Shown: one piece after another, positions 47,078 through 59,300 of the stretch
Position numbering within the stretch: position 1 is the stretch's first letter
How the letters are laid out: every line of letters starts with the position of its first letter
From: Heterotrichella gracilis
Taxonomy: Eukaryota; Sar; Xanthophyceae; Tribonematales; Xanthonemataceae
Reading direction: 5' to 3'
Length of the DNA: 64,000 nucleotides
NCBI GenBank assembly: GCA_032358255.1
Contig: JAULBX010021298.1
Coordinates: 1-64,000, forward strand
The notes under the pieces: model-generated
What the model saw: only the letters and a program-made list of their open reading frames with translations
The model's database searches: none
Told to the model about the DNA's origin: nothing
Made by a program: the position numbers and the translations under genes

Positions 47078-48750
47078 GGGGATACCTGCCTCCAGTGCGC
47101 TGCTAGGTGGTATTCGTTCGAGGGGGGGGGGGGGGTAATGACATTGACAGCAGGTATTGACGGCTGGCACCGTGCGCCAGGCTGACTTGTAGTGTAGGAA
47201 AAAAAGAACTTTATTAAGGGCCACCTGTCTCAGACATTCATATCATTGTGATACCGGCCGGCATGCTGAGCCGGCGCCCACAACGCTTGCGCTCCCTGAA
47301 GTGGGATGCAAGGCATAGCACAACCTGTGCACGCCAAGTCGTGATTGGTTTTAGCCTGCAACCGGCCCGAGGTTTCCATGGAGTCTGGAATGCGTTCATG
47401 GATAATTCGATGTATTACTAACATGCGTTCATGGATAATATCAATGCAACAATTGAACATTTAATGTAATTTACTAAATTAAGGCTTGAACTGTAATTGT
47501 AACTAAAATACTTTGATTAAATTCAGTACAAACCATGATGTCACTGCGGTGCTGGTGGTGAACAGCCACAGCAGCCTCGTGGCTGTACTGCAGCAGTACT
47601 GCAGCTCTGTCGCTGTCCGCTTGGGCTGGGCCAGAGCTCTCTTACTCCGGGATTTGCTTCTAGATTAAAGCACCTGCTTTTCTTTTCTTTTCTTTCTATG
47701 CTAGCAGCTGCAGCAGGTGCACTATTTATGACATGCATGCTAGCACGGAAGCCTGTGAATACATCCCACAGACCGCCGGACGACTCAGTCTGACTAGCCT
47801 GAGCCTAGTCGACTGATCAGCTGCCCTAAGTGAGGCACAAATGCATGTGATGTCTGTACAGCATAATACCAACATTGTTATACGTTTCGAGACTCTATGT
47901 TTGAAAGTCGGATCAGATAGAATTTAGAAGTTGACTTCAGCTTGAGTAGCAAGGAGGAAAAGCGAGGCAACTCACGGACCGTCTGTGAGTTGACTGGTGA
48001 CCAGACCGACGTTCTCAGAGAGCCTGACAGGCTGGCAGTGAGGCATATGGCATGGGATGGCATGGCAGGCACGTACTTGCAAGGTTCTGGAAACTTTCTG
48101 TTGAACACTGAAGTCTTAGACGGAAAAAGATAAATTGTGCATTGCAATGAAATTGTCAAGAATAATTTGGCACCATCCAAGTTTCAGCAGCTTGGGGTTT
48201 CCACAGTGAGAAAAAATGTAACATACAGCATGCAACGCGCCGCTACTTCAATGAATCTTACCACTGAATCTGATTTGAAATATTTGGCCCGATGCCATGT
48301 CATGATGATCCCCACATCACGTTGCTGTGCAAGACACCGAAATAAAACGTCCGTGTTTTAACTGCAATCTATTCCATGGGAATGGCCGCAGAGTAAACTG
48401 AGCCAGCGCACCAAAAAAAATGTCCCTGCTCTCACCAATCATGGCTGTTTGGATCATAGCAGCAGGGAGAAAGAGCAGTGCAGTCACGGCATGGCCAAAT
48501 CCTTACGTCCTCCTTCCCCACCACCGCCCTCCTTTCTCTGCTGGCATGCTGCCAGACCCGCTGCCTGCCAGCACCCGCGCGCATGAGTGCTACACCCGCG
48601 TAGCAGTACCAGCACATGCACTGGCACCACCACCGCGCTGCACCGTGATCCCCACCTAGCCTGCTGCTTGAAGATGCAGCCCATCGCAGCATTACCTAGG
48701 TAGCGCCATGTCCAGACTGCCCTCTCCTATCCCTGTCGCCAGGTGTCAGC
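47078..48750. other. Convergent spacer with poly-G and TTTTC tracts
   Basis: About 1.7 kb between DNA2 and the retropepsin-like gene. It contains a G homopolymer near 47121-47134 and a (CTTTT)n tract at about 47680-47697. No recognisable frame. Confidence 0.5.
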
Positions 48751-50722
48751 TCAGGTCAAGGCGGTGGACCTGTTGGCCTGCACGCATGGGGGCAAGGTCA
48801 GGCAGCAGTAGATGCCACCACCCCGTACAGGTCAGGTGGGCAGGCGGACCATGTGGCCTGCTGCACATGGCATCACAACCCCTGCCACTAGCATGAATGC
48901 CCCACATGCGAGCGACTCCGCACTGGGCACTGGGCATTACCTTGTCGCCTTGATCGTGCAAGTGCTGCATTTGCAAAGTAGAGGGGTAGCGTGGACAGCA
49001 GATGCACAAGTCTGCATACTAATTTCAGATTTTTCAGTACAGTGTCTAAACACCCTCACCAGGACATCAACCCGCTTACGCACCCAATCATGACAAATTG
49101 TGACCAGGATGATCAGCTTGGCGCTAATGATGCAAGGCTCCCACCTAATCTGGCAACATCGATGCATACATCGGCATTTCTACCTACTAACCATCATGGC
49201 TGCCTGCACCCCCATCCCCCCCCCACACACACACTCCCCCCCACCTTGTCCAGGTGCACCACCCCCTTGCTGTAGCTCAGCACCACCTCCAGCTGTGCGC
49301 GCTCAAGGAAGTCAGCCCCAAGCACGTTTGAGCCGTCAAAGTTGGGTGCTGTAAGGCCACAGGTGAGCACAGTGCCCTGCACGCTCAGGCGATGCCGGGA
49401 CCAGCTGTCCTGCAGGAAGGGGAAAAGGACGAGGAATTTACAGAAAATAAAATGTAGCCGTGCCATATGTATCCAGGGGTGCCCTCAACTCGGGGTCAAA
49501 CCGCCATAGGCAGATGACACAGAGCTGCTCTATAGCGTTTTGGGGAGGGGGGCGGGATGAATTGGGTGGGCGGTACATGCTGGCTGCTAGGCATGCAAAG
49601 GTTGACCAACAGTCCACCTACACAGAATCCATCTCAAAGCTGCGCACCCACAACCTCCAAGCGCCCACCCCCCTCACCACCAGCCCCACCTGCATTTCCA
49701 TGCCCAGCTTGGCCCAAGCCTTGTCTGTGAGGCAGGTGAGTGGGGTACCTGGGTCCACAAAGAACGGCAGCCGCACACGCTGACCGCCACCGTTGCCCTC
49801 GTCCTCAACTGTGGTGGGGGGAAAGGAATGTGTGGGGCGTGTGTGCGCCGGAGGGGGTGGCTGCAGCTGTGCAGGCTAGCGTGCAAGAACCACACAGACA
49901 GGCAGGGCAGCGAATAAGTGGAGGTGGCACACATGGCTGCAACTCGTTGCTTGCAGGGGCGCATTGGGCGGCATGCACGTGCTTCTCACCCTCCCCACCC
50001 CCCACCGCTCACCAATGAGTGCCACGTATGGTCGCTTGTACTTTGCCCACAGCACCCCGCTTACTGGGAACCCCGCCTCCTCGCTAGGGGCAACCTCGCA
50101 CCCATGCTCAAATCCCAGGTGCTCGCAGATGAGTGCCTGGGCAGCCTCCTCATCGGGAGGGGAGTCTGGAGAGGGCAAGGGGTGGGGGCTCGGTGGTGGT
50201 GCATAGAAGCAGCACATGCACAGCAAGGCGGACAACCGCACATGTGTAGCCGTGTGCACCACTTATCTGAAGAATATGACTGTTTCATAACAGATTGACA
50301 ATAGACTGTGCACTCTCGGATAGCTGCGTGTGGTGTGAGGTACTAGCACACACATGTGGCTTGCAATGTGGCCAATATACGTGCACCCCCTTCCACCCAC
50401 CTGCGTTCCCCGCCGCGCTGCTGGCTGCCCCTGGCGGGCCCCCCTCCGGTGGCACGTACTGCTCCTCCAGCCCCACAACACTCGCCAGCTGGCTCACATA
50501 GCGGTACGCCTGCTGCAGCTTGCGGTACTGGGCCACCTCCAGGGAGGCTGCAAGCTGCTCCTTCTCGTCTGCAATGGCCTCCTTGGCGGCAGCCAGGCCA
50601 ACCCCCAGCAGCTCAGAGCCGTGCTCTATCTGTCCCACTGCGTGCCGGGCCTTGGTTGCCGCTGACCTGACCAGTGGGTGGCGACTGTGTGCTTGCAGCT
50701 GCTCGATGGTCTTGCTGTACAT
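48751..50722 (-). CDS. Retropepsin-like aspartic protease-fold protein
   Basis: Protein with an N-terminal helical part and a C-terminal single-lobed aspartic-protease fold. Minus-strand exons 50722-50401, 50165-50013, 49808-49690 and 49409-49245 join in phase; a short last exon (48777-48751, coding ANRSTALT) is the best terminal candidate, giving about 261 residues. Residues 1-85 are helical and basic/acidic (MYSKTIEQLQAHSRHPLVRS, AAAKEAIADEKEQLAASLEV). The protease-like part has RPYVALIG, VRLPFFVDPGTPLTCLTDKA and later SNVLGADFLERAQLEVVLSY. FVDPGTP occupies the place of the catalytic (V/L)DTG(A/S)P motif: the Asp and Gly are kept but Thr is replaced by Pro, so activity is doubtful. NVLG(A)DFL is the usual second family motif. 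I do not recognise an orthologue or substrate. The 3' end is the least certain part. Confidence 0.7.
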
Positions 50723-52343
50723 GGCGGGTGCTGGGCGGGGGGAGGGAGGGTGGTGGATGGCAGGCAGGGATCTTAATGTCCCCCGGCATGAACGGCTGCT
50801 GATGAGCGTTTGCTGGTAGCCCCCGATGCTGCAGCTGCTTGTGGTTTAGCTGGTGTTGTGTGAGGCGTGTCACCTCATGCGAGGGTTACGCAGCATATGC
50901 ATGGCTGCGCTTGTGGCCATGCACTGAAAGTAGACCAGGAGGGACAACGGCGTGGTCTGCATCAGTGCATCTGCGTTGCACACAGCTGCCTCTGCAGGAC
51001 CAACAAACGAGAGCACCGGTTTGATCGTTTGGTGAGGGCAGCGATCAGGATTCGCAGCGTCGTGCTAGCAATGCTGTTGCTGGTTTGTTCCAAGGTGGGC
51101 GACAGCGATAGTTGCAAGAAAGTGTCAACCAAATCGTTTCAAGCGACAACACGCTGGAGCAACCTCGTGTCCGCACCGTTCATATTACTGTAAGAACTGT
51201 TGCTTGCACAACGCCATGTATGTATGTGGTCCGCGGCCCGGCTGCCCTGTCCCGGTTTGCGCGCGCACGCGGGAGTGCGCAGTCAGACCAAAAACAGAGC
51301 AAAACTGGTGGGCACAAACACTATACATTCTTTACAGTGATAACCCTCACTTCCTCATAATGCCTGCCCGACGGGTTGGCCCACCAGCATCTGGTGGCCA
51401 GCATGTATATGCATGCATATGAGTGCCCCGATACCAGTGATGTCACATAGTAGTACCCAATTCCAGCGTGACTCCGAGCAGACTTCTGTGCATATGGACG
51501 GCAGCCACGTATACTGCCGAAAATGTCCGGCTTTCTTCCCAATGGCATACCACTTTCAAGTTCTGTTGAGTTACTTGTGCCACAGTGCCGCTCTGCCAGA
51601 CCAACCCTTGCAGGGTCCATACGGCCTGACTTGGGAGTTGGCTAAGTTTACCCCGGCTGTTGGCTGACATGCACACGGGTGGCCCACCACCACCACCACC
51701 ACCACCACCACCACCACTACCGTCAACTGATGGGGTGCAGCCACGCCATGCCTACAGACAGCCATGCCAAGCAACTGCAACCCAGAGCTGCGGCCACCCT
51801 CTCTGGTAAGCAGTCTTACTTGGCAGACGTGTGCTGCAGGTAGGAAGCAAATGATGCGCATATCCCACATTGTCATCCTCCACGAGGTGGTGCTGCGCAT
51901 CTGCCTATTATTGATTTAAAAGAGCAATAAACCATGCCCTGCCCTAGATAAACAAGTAGGGTACCTCCTCCCACAACATTCATACTTTACTATCAGTACA
52001 GCAAGGTTGTTGCTTTACCTGTTGTCGTCTTGCGGCACGTGTTCAACAGCTTGGACCTCCGCTCAGGCTAAGAAAACAAACGATGCTAGAAGTGCACACC
52101 TAGGGCTGTGAGTGGCGTCTAGTCTCACAAAAGACTCTGGAAAATTTTGTGCAAATTTTGCAACATTTTACCATAATCCTATGACCATATTTAACGCAAA
52201 ATGTACATGGCGCCATGCCCTGGCTTGCACTTAACCACGGCATGGCATCAGCATGTACAGCGCGCACCCTCCGCCCGCCACCTCCTCTAACCATCTGACA
52301 CCAGCTATGCCATATCGGATCGAATCCCTCAGCTGCTTGCTCT
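50723..52343. other. Spacer with (CCA)n tract
   Basis: About 1.6 kb upstream of the retropepsin-like gene and downstream of the aquaporin gene, both on the minus strand. No supported gene. A (CCA)n run occupies 51684-51717. Confidence 0.45.
51684..51717. repeat. (CCA)n trinucleotide microsatellite
   Basis: About 11 uninterrupted CCA/CAC units in intergenic DNA. Short frames through it give poly-His, poly-Thr or poly-Val stretches that are not supported as genes. Confidence 0.95.
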
Positions 52344-54264
52344 TCAGGCAGTTGAGGGCAGCGGGTCGTAGGCCTGGCCCTGTGTCCCCCCCCCCGGCGC
52401 CACCTCAAACACCGCATCCATCCACCTGCCATAGTCATCACCCGTGCCGTACAGTGGCCATGAGACAACCGCTGCCGCCGCCGCCCCCACCACCTCCCCC
52501 ACCAGGTAGTACCCCATCTGGCCCCAGGAGCATCCAAACACAATGGCAGGGCCCAGCACGCGAGCAGGGTTGAGGCCTCCCCCCGTGTACCCCCCCCCAG
52601 TGGCTGCGCTGGCCCACAGCGACAGACCCACAGCCAGAGGTGCCACGTTGCCGAATGACGGCTCCCCCACAGCCACCGCGTACACCACTGAGACCAGTAT
52701 GAATGTCATGATGGCCTCCCAGCCCAGCACCTGGCCGGAGGTCACACCCTGCAGGGGAGGGGGAGGAAGCGGGGGAGGAGCAGGGTTTTGTGGCGTGATG
52801 CGGTCACACACATAGGAGCAAAGGTGAGCAAGGCATTGGTGTGCACAATTGCAATTTGGGTGCATCAGCCAGGCAATTATAATCCCAGAAGAAACGTGGC
52901 CATGCGCATGGCAGCTGCACTGTGCGGCTAGTTCTGTAGACTCCAGCAATAACGCAAGGTTCTTACTGGCAACAGTGGCAACATGCTGACATGGGTTGGT
53001 CAACACAAGCAGCAAGCGCATGGTTTGTGGGGTGTTTAGGCCCCTGCAGTGCTGTCGCCAGGTTGCTGCCCTACCTTGCCAGCAAAGCAGCCCACCCCTG
53101 AGGCGCCCATCCAGAAGGAGGTGCCCGGCACAAGGAGCACCTGCAGGGGGAGGAGGAGTACAGTGGGAAGGGAGAAGGGGAGGGGAGGGGTAGCAGTGGC
53201 TGGGCAGGCACGCGTGAACCCTTGTCCACTGCAGGAGGCGGGGGGTACGCACGTGCAGCATGGACGCCACCACCGCGCCTGCCACCTGCGCTACCATGTA
53301 TAGCAGCCCCTTGGCAATGGAGGTGTGGCCTGTGATCATGGTTGCCAGGGTGACTGCGGGGTTGAGGTGGCCGCCAGACACGTTGGCGGTGGCGTACACT
53401 GGGGGGAGAGGGCACACACACAGCCATAGTGAGGACAGTCAAGACAGGAGTATTGAACACTAGCACGCAAGGGAGGAGTATGAAGACCTCAAGACTTGTC
53501 ACCAGGTTGTCCCAATATAACATGTTATATCACGTGGGCATTGTGCGATAAGTTGTTTTGCAGTCAGTTAGTTCCATGCTTCCTAGCAGTACAGTAACAG
53601 CCAGGTGAGCAGTCAGACTGTCAGATCTATATGCCTTGCGCCAACAAACCCTGTGCCGGCACTGCTTTTACCAAATTTGCACTAGCGACTTCAACACAAG
53701 AACGTGTAACGCAAAGCGCAACCATTGTGTTAGTCAGGGCTAGGCTACTGTATTACTAATAGTTCAACCCAGTTAGCTAGTGAACCCAATAGCACCCAAT
53801 GGACAGGTTGGGCGTCCACTTTAAACCTCTGGATGGAGACTTGTGTAGCTGTGGCGTTATGTCTGGCAGTGTACAGTAAAACACTGCAATGAGCAACCCA
53901 ACCCAGCTTTGAGAACATACCCTGGGACTGTGTGACAGGATATGCAGACTACCGGAAAATGGCGCAAACGCTGCAAACCCGAAGTGATTGTCGTACAGCA
54001 TCAGAACACATCTGCAGACATTAGTCGTGCCGGTGAGATCCGGGCACCGTTGCCAAAAGGGTTTTGCATGCAACTTGAGGCTGGCCTAGCTGGCACCGCA
54101 CCCATCACCACCAGCACAAGGCCGTTGGTCACCGCCGCCGTTGACCCTGGCGCAGCCCCTCCCACAAACGCGAATAGCATGACGCCTACAAACTCCGCCA
54201 GCACCGCTGTCAGGAACTTGACGGATAGCAGACCATGGTGGTCAGTTTCAAGGAGGCCCGGCAT
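52344..54264 (-). CDS. Aquaporin / major intrinsic protein
   Basis: Membrane channel of the MIP family, moving water and possibly small neutral solutes. Four minus-strand exons, 54264-54102, 53398-53253, 53140-53075 and 52748-52344, join in phase to 259 residues, a normal aquaporin length. Helix 1 is LTAVLAEFVGVMLFAFVGG. The first pore loop is SGGHLNPAVT. The second is TGGGLNPARVLGPAIVF, so both NPA motifs and the selectivity-filter Arg are present. Helices follow at GLLYMVAQVAGAVVASML, EAIMTFILVSVVYAVAV, PLAVGLSLWASAATGG and GYYLVGEVVGAAAAAVVSW. The short C-tail is cytosolic. The sequence is plant/algal TIP- or PIP-like, but I cannot place the subfamily. The ATG at 54264 is the first in frame; upstream codons lack ATG. 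Confidence 0.93.
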
Positions 54265-56350
54265 TTCGACGAGGGTTTTAACACCGACCAAGAAGTTTTA
54301 ACACCGTGCGCAATTGCAAAGGAGTGCAAAACCTTGAGACTAGGAGATTGCGAATAGGGTGCGCGGGTGTCTTATCTTCAACTTATGCGCCACGCTAAAA
54401 AAACACAACCATTGCATGCATGCCACCAGATGGTCTGTAGGGTTTTCTAGGGTTTAGTAGGGAGTCTCCCTCAAGTGGCAACTGAATACCAACCTTGTCC
54501 GCACAAACCTGCTGTGGCAGCACCGCCAGTAAGGTTTGAGCCATCCTCGTTTTCAGTGCCTCCAAAGACTCTAGTCGGTTGCAACCATGTAACACGCGTT
54601 GTCAACGGCCTTTGCATGCATGGTGCTACACGTCGTCCATGCTGCAAGCGCTGGTCTATAGCTGCAGGCGAGCTGGTTGAAAGCCTAACAGTTCATTCAG
54701 GAAAATTTTATTGTTTTAACTGAATCTGTTGTATGGTGTTGGTACACTGGGGCCCTGGTCCAAGCATGGTCACTGACATGAATGCTGCGCCATTATTTTG
54801 GCCGCACTAATGTGACCACGCCACTGTTCTACAATCTGTAGCCAAGTCATAAGCAAACCCCATTGACCGTCAGTCCTATTAAATTGATTTTCACAGTCAG
54901 ATGTCCCACATGCAGCGGTGTAGACCTGGAAGTGCTGCTCAGCGCTCAACTATGTGGACCTGGGTACTGCTCATACCGCCACCATGGCCCATGCACCGGG
55001 TGCAGAAATAGCGCCTTGCCTTGCCAGCGGTGCTGGAACATGTGCCTGGCATCAGTCAACGGACAGGGGTGGAGTGGTCCGGATGAATATGCAGAACTTT
55101 GCATAGACTGGGTAGTCGAGGAAAACTATAGCCAGTGGGGCAGTTGTCAGCGTGGCAAAAATACACATGTACTGCCAGAGACTCATGCACCAAAATACAG
55201 GAGTACTCATCTGTCTGCTAGGTTGCTGCCCCCACAGCTGTAGCCACACTAGTAAAGGTGTATATTTTCAATTTGACTGGTACCAACGCTCACTTTCACA
55301 CCTTGCAAGTGTCCTCCCTGATAATAATAAAAAGTATAAATTCACGTAATCCATGCAGCCTGTCCTGGGACAAGCGCATTGGTTAAGGGGATTGTGTTAT
55401 CATTGACCACACGTGTACCCCCTGTCCCTGCCCATCAGCTACTGCCCTACACCACGAGGATATGGGGTATGTACTGTGTCATGCTGGTTGGCGTGCACGC
55501 AATGTAACTGGGAAGATTTTTGTGAAAAGCGTTTTAATAGGGCTGCTTAAAAGGGCTGCTGGTCAATGGGGGTTGCTTGTGGCTTGGCTGCAATACATGT
55601 GCATCGCCTGCACAGGTTGTTAGGCTGCATTATAAGTGGTCACCTTTGGTTCCCTCCCTGACATGCCATGTGCCTGGCCACAGCCCCTTTGCTTTCGCTC
55701 CATTGTCTAGCACCTTATGGCTACTGGCACCGTACTGCTTGCGTTGGCTGGTAACATCGTGCATGCCTTTCGTCATGGCCGCGAGGCTTGAGCCTGTGGC
55801 CGTGCTTGTGCCCTCTGCTTTCATTTCGTTTTTGTCTGCCCACTGGACTGATTAAAAAGTGGAGTAAATACTGCCCCCCCCACAAGAAAAGAAAAACATT
55901 GGACCCTAACTTAGGGTTAACTGGCCTGCATGGCAGCACTCCATTGCCCGTTGTGGGGCGCACATTCCCAAGAGGAACCTGTCCTGGTGTTCAAGATGCC
56001 AAACTCTTTAGTACATAGTGATTACGCAGCGCTGTAGAGTACCTGTCGTGCAATACGTTGCAAAACCGATCCTGAATTGCGGTGTAAACACGCCTGCACC
56101 ACAATCAAGTAAGGTGACGACTTGCTTTGCTGGGGCATACGTCATGCCTGCCTGCGACTGCTCGAGGGTAGCACTCTGACAGGTTCCTGTTTGCTTGTCC
56201 CAGACATACCAGCTGAAGCATAGTGTACTTGTAGTGTGTTTCACCTTGTGTAGCTTGAGGTTTTCCCTGTCCGTGGTACCCCGCCCCCTGCACACGCATG
56301 CCCACCCTGTCCGCTGACTGTGAGCACATGCCACTGCAGGACACTTATTC
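54265..56350. other. Head-to-head spacer (aquaporin / PhoX-like)
   Basis: About 2.1 kb containing both promoters. A cysteine-rich frame at 54863-55243 lacks an ATG start and is not supported. I see no clear conserved operator; a phosphate-starvation element might be expected for the PhoX-like gene but I cannot identify one. Confidence 0.45.
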
Positions 56351-59300
56351 ATGATGGCTCGCATGGCGGCCGTCGCGCTCTGCCTTCTGGCTTGCGTCGC
56401 CGTGGCCTATGGTAGCTTCAAGATTCCCAACAGTGGCAAGATCTTGGAGGCCAAGATCGGCCTGGGGATGAAGGTCTTCACCCGTACTGGCTACAGCTCA
56501 GATGTGTCGCTGTCCACCATCCCGGGCGTGCCCCTCGGCGCAAGCGTGGATTTCTACGGCCAGGCAGTCCTTACACAGGTGGGAAATTTAGCAGCGTGCA
56601 CGGCAAGTACCGTTCAGCCACCGTTGAGTTTCAGGTCGGTGTCACATTATGCATGTGCATGCATCTCGAGTGTGTCGGCATGTGCTCCCATAACGTGCGC
56701 CAAAGCGGTCGCGGCGTCCCAGTGCCACAATTTAAATGTCTCGTAGCCTAAAACTACTCTTCGCCGAAACCTACACGCCAGGCACCTTGGTGCCCGTACG
56801 CCTCTGCAGTTGCTGAAGGCCATGAGGCACCAGCACTATTGTGCCTGGCGTCACCTTGCACGTCATTGTCGTGCCGGTCCCAGGCTGCACCTGGCTTCCC
56901 AGCTGGCTTCCGTTGCCAACTTGCATACCCTTAGGAACCAGGCTGGGTCCTGACAATGGCTCCCTGTTGATGCTTCTCCTCTATCGGCTTGCATGGCCCC
57001 AGTTGGTTTGTGCGCTGGTGGGGTGCAACGGAATATGCCCGCACCTTGCCGCTGTGGAGTGCAGCTGATGTCAACACCCCTTAATTGTGTTTGCCGTGCA
57101 GGACTTCAGTGGCGTGGAGGTGTCCAACTACCCCGACTTCACCTCGTACATGAAGGTATGGTTGCAAGATGGCTATCACGCAATGTTTCGCAAACTTCGA
57201 ATTCCATGCCGCAACCCATGCATGCATCCCAAGGCATGCGTGACCTCACCGGATTTGAAGCCAAATATGTTGCGTGCTTGCTGCACCCTTCTTGATACCA
57301 CACGCCATTGTGCTGCCTTCTCACTGACCGTTTCTTTGGACGGTGCAGAAAGGGAAGGACTACTATGTTGTGTCCCAGTTCGAATCTCCCCAGCCTTCCT
57401 CTGTGTGGGTGATCAAGGCCGCGGTCGATGCCAACGGTGACTTCACCCCAGTGTCCTACTACCCAGTCGACACCTCAGCATATGGCGGTGTGATCAACAC
57501 GTGCGCTGGTTCCCTCACTCCCTGGCTCTCACATTTGGGCTCCGAGGAGAATGAGCCAGATGGTAGGCACTAGAACCACCTTCCAACCCTTGATAGGGTG
57601 TAACACGTCAGCCGCTTCGTCCCCTACCAAGCGTGGTGCGCCCTCCAAAACCCCTCGCCCCCAATTATTGTTTAACCATTACAACCTAGCTAGGTCACAG
57701 AGCCTGACATGACAGTGTCACAAAACCCTAAACCCTAAACCCACACAGTGAAACCCTAGGATACCTGGGGCCGGGCTTTGGTATTATAATCTTTAGAGCT
57801 AATTCCATTGTAGAGTGCTGACAGACACCATGCCTGCCCCCCCCAACCCCCCACCCTTGCATATCCACACACCGCTGTCAAACCTTACGGAGCTGAAGGC
57901 ATTTAGTAAAATGCCATTGGCCTGAAGTTTGGAACTCCAGATCTCAAAGAGTCCCCAGCATGGCACATCTCTTAACACCTGTCGCTTACTGATCAGCATG
58001 TACACGTCTCACCTGCCTCCTCTCCCTTTGCAGCGAAAACACTTGAGATCTCCACAGCCATCAACGGTGAGATCGGCGACTTCATGCGCTTCTGGGGCTA
58101 CTACAGCGACTGCTCCAAGGCTGGTGCGCCAGTCGGCTGCAAGACCACCACCTACGCAGCAATCCGCAAGTACTTCAAGTAAGGATTTTCAACCAGTGAC
58201 CTTTGGGTGGTTTGCTGGAAGTTTATCGAGTCACGTATCCTGATTGTCAACCCTAGACTTCACCTTTCATTGACATACCATTGGTCTCAATAGGCATGAA
58301 TCAAATCGCCAGCCTTCTGATGGAGTGAATGCATGAGGCACGTGTGTGCTTGACAATCTTGCATGTGGTGCACTCACTATCGACCCCTTGCTTATTCCTG
58401 CAATTTCCCCGTGCAGCCCCTACAACTATGGCCATGCCTGGGAGGTTGCCCTCAACGGCGATGGCAAGCCTTCCTTCAGGAAGATCTACACGCTGGGCAG
58501 GGGGTCCGTCGAATTGGCGTACGTTGCTCAACCCTGTGAGCCCACATGGTCACCAAACCTGCTGCCATGCTGGCATCGGTCGGTCAATGTCGTGCATGCC
58601 ATTGGCTGTTTGATTCACCTGACCTTAATATGTACCCACAATGCTTCTGGTTGGATGATTGTGGCTGTTGCAAGGGGGACTATGTACCATTGATTTACTT
58701 CCAGCGAGTTAGGCATGTTTAGTTGTTTCAATCGTAGGTTTATCCCAACAAGATTCCACACATATGGCTGCATATTGCATGCCATGGGCCATGCCAGAAT
58801 GATGAGCATGAACCAGTCTTGCAACACTTTGCTCCTGTAGCAACATCTGTGTATTTGCTCCCAGGCTGGTGATGCCCGACCAGAAGACGGTGTACATCAC
58901 TGATGACGGCACCAACAGGGGCCTGAAGATGTATGTGGGCAAGACTGCCGGCAGCAAGGTGTTTGACGAGGGTACCCTGTACGCCGCCAAGATGACCCAG
59001 CTGTCAGGTGAGGGGGTGTGTGGGGACAACAGGGGTACAATGTACCTGTGAAATGATTTATTGTTTTGGTTTAACAATGCCAATACTCGTCAAAATGTTG
59101 CTGTTATATTACTGCCCGTGCACATGAAGCCTGGGCGGTGTGGCGTGGCCTGTGGCAGTGTTGGTGTCCAACCAGCGCAGTGCCATGCACGCCATCTGGT
59201 AGCGTAACCTGCTGGTAAGTACTTCAGTGTAATTTGCCTCAGTACTTATTAAACACAACCTCTTTCCCCTGCAGCTGACTCCAGCTACGCTGTTGGCGGT

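Noticed and set aside
46193-47224. 343-codon minus-strand frame with Pro/His/Arg-rich product
   Set aside because: It is the shadow of the last DNA2 exon, whose plus-strand product carries all the helicase motifs.
54863-55243. Cysteine-rich frame resembling a zinc-binding protein
   Set aside because: It starts at TTG, the Cys spacing fits no known finger, and the frame lies between two divergent genes without splice support.
57376-57386. GTTCGAATC, which resembles a tRNA T-loop
   Set aside because: It lies inside a coding exon of the PhoX gene and no cloverleaf can be formed around it.
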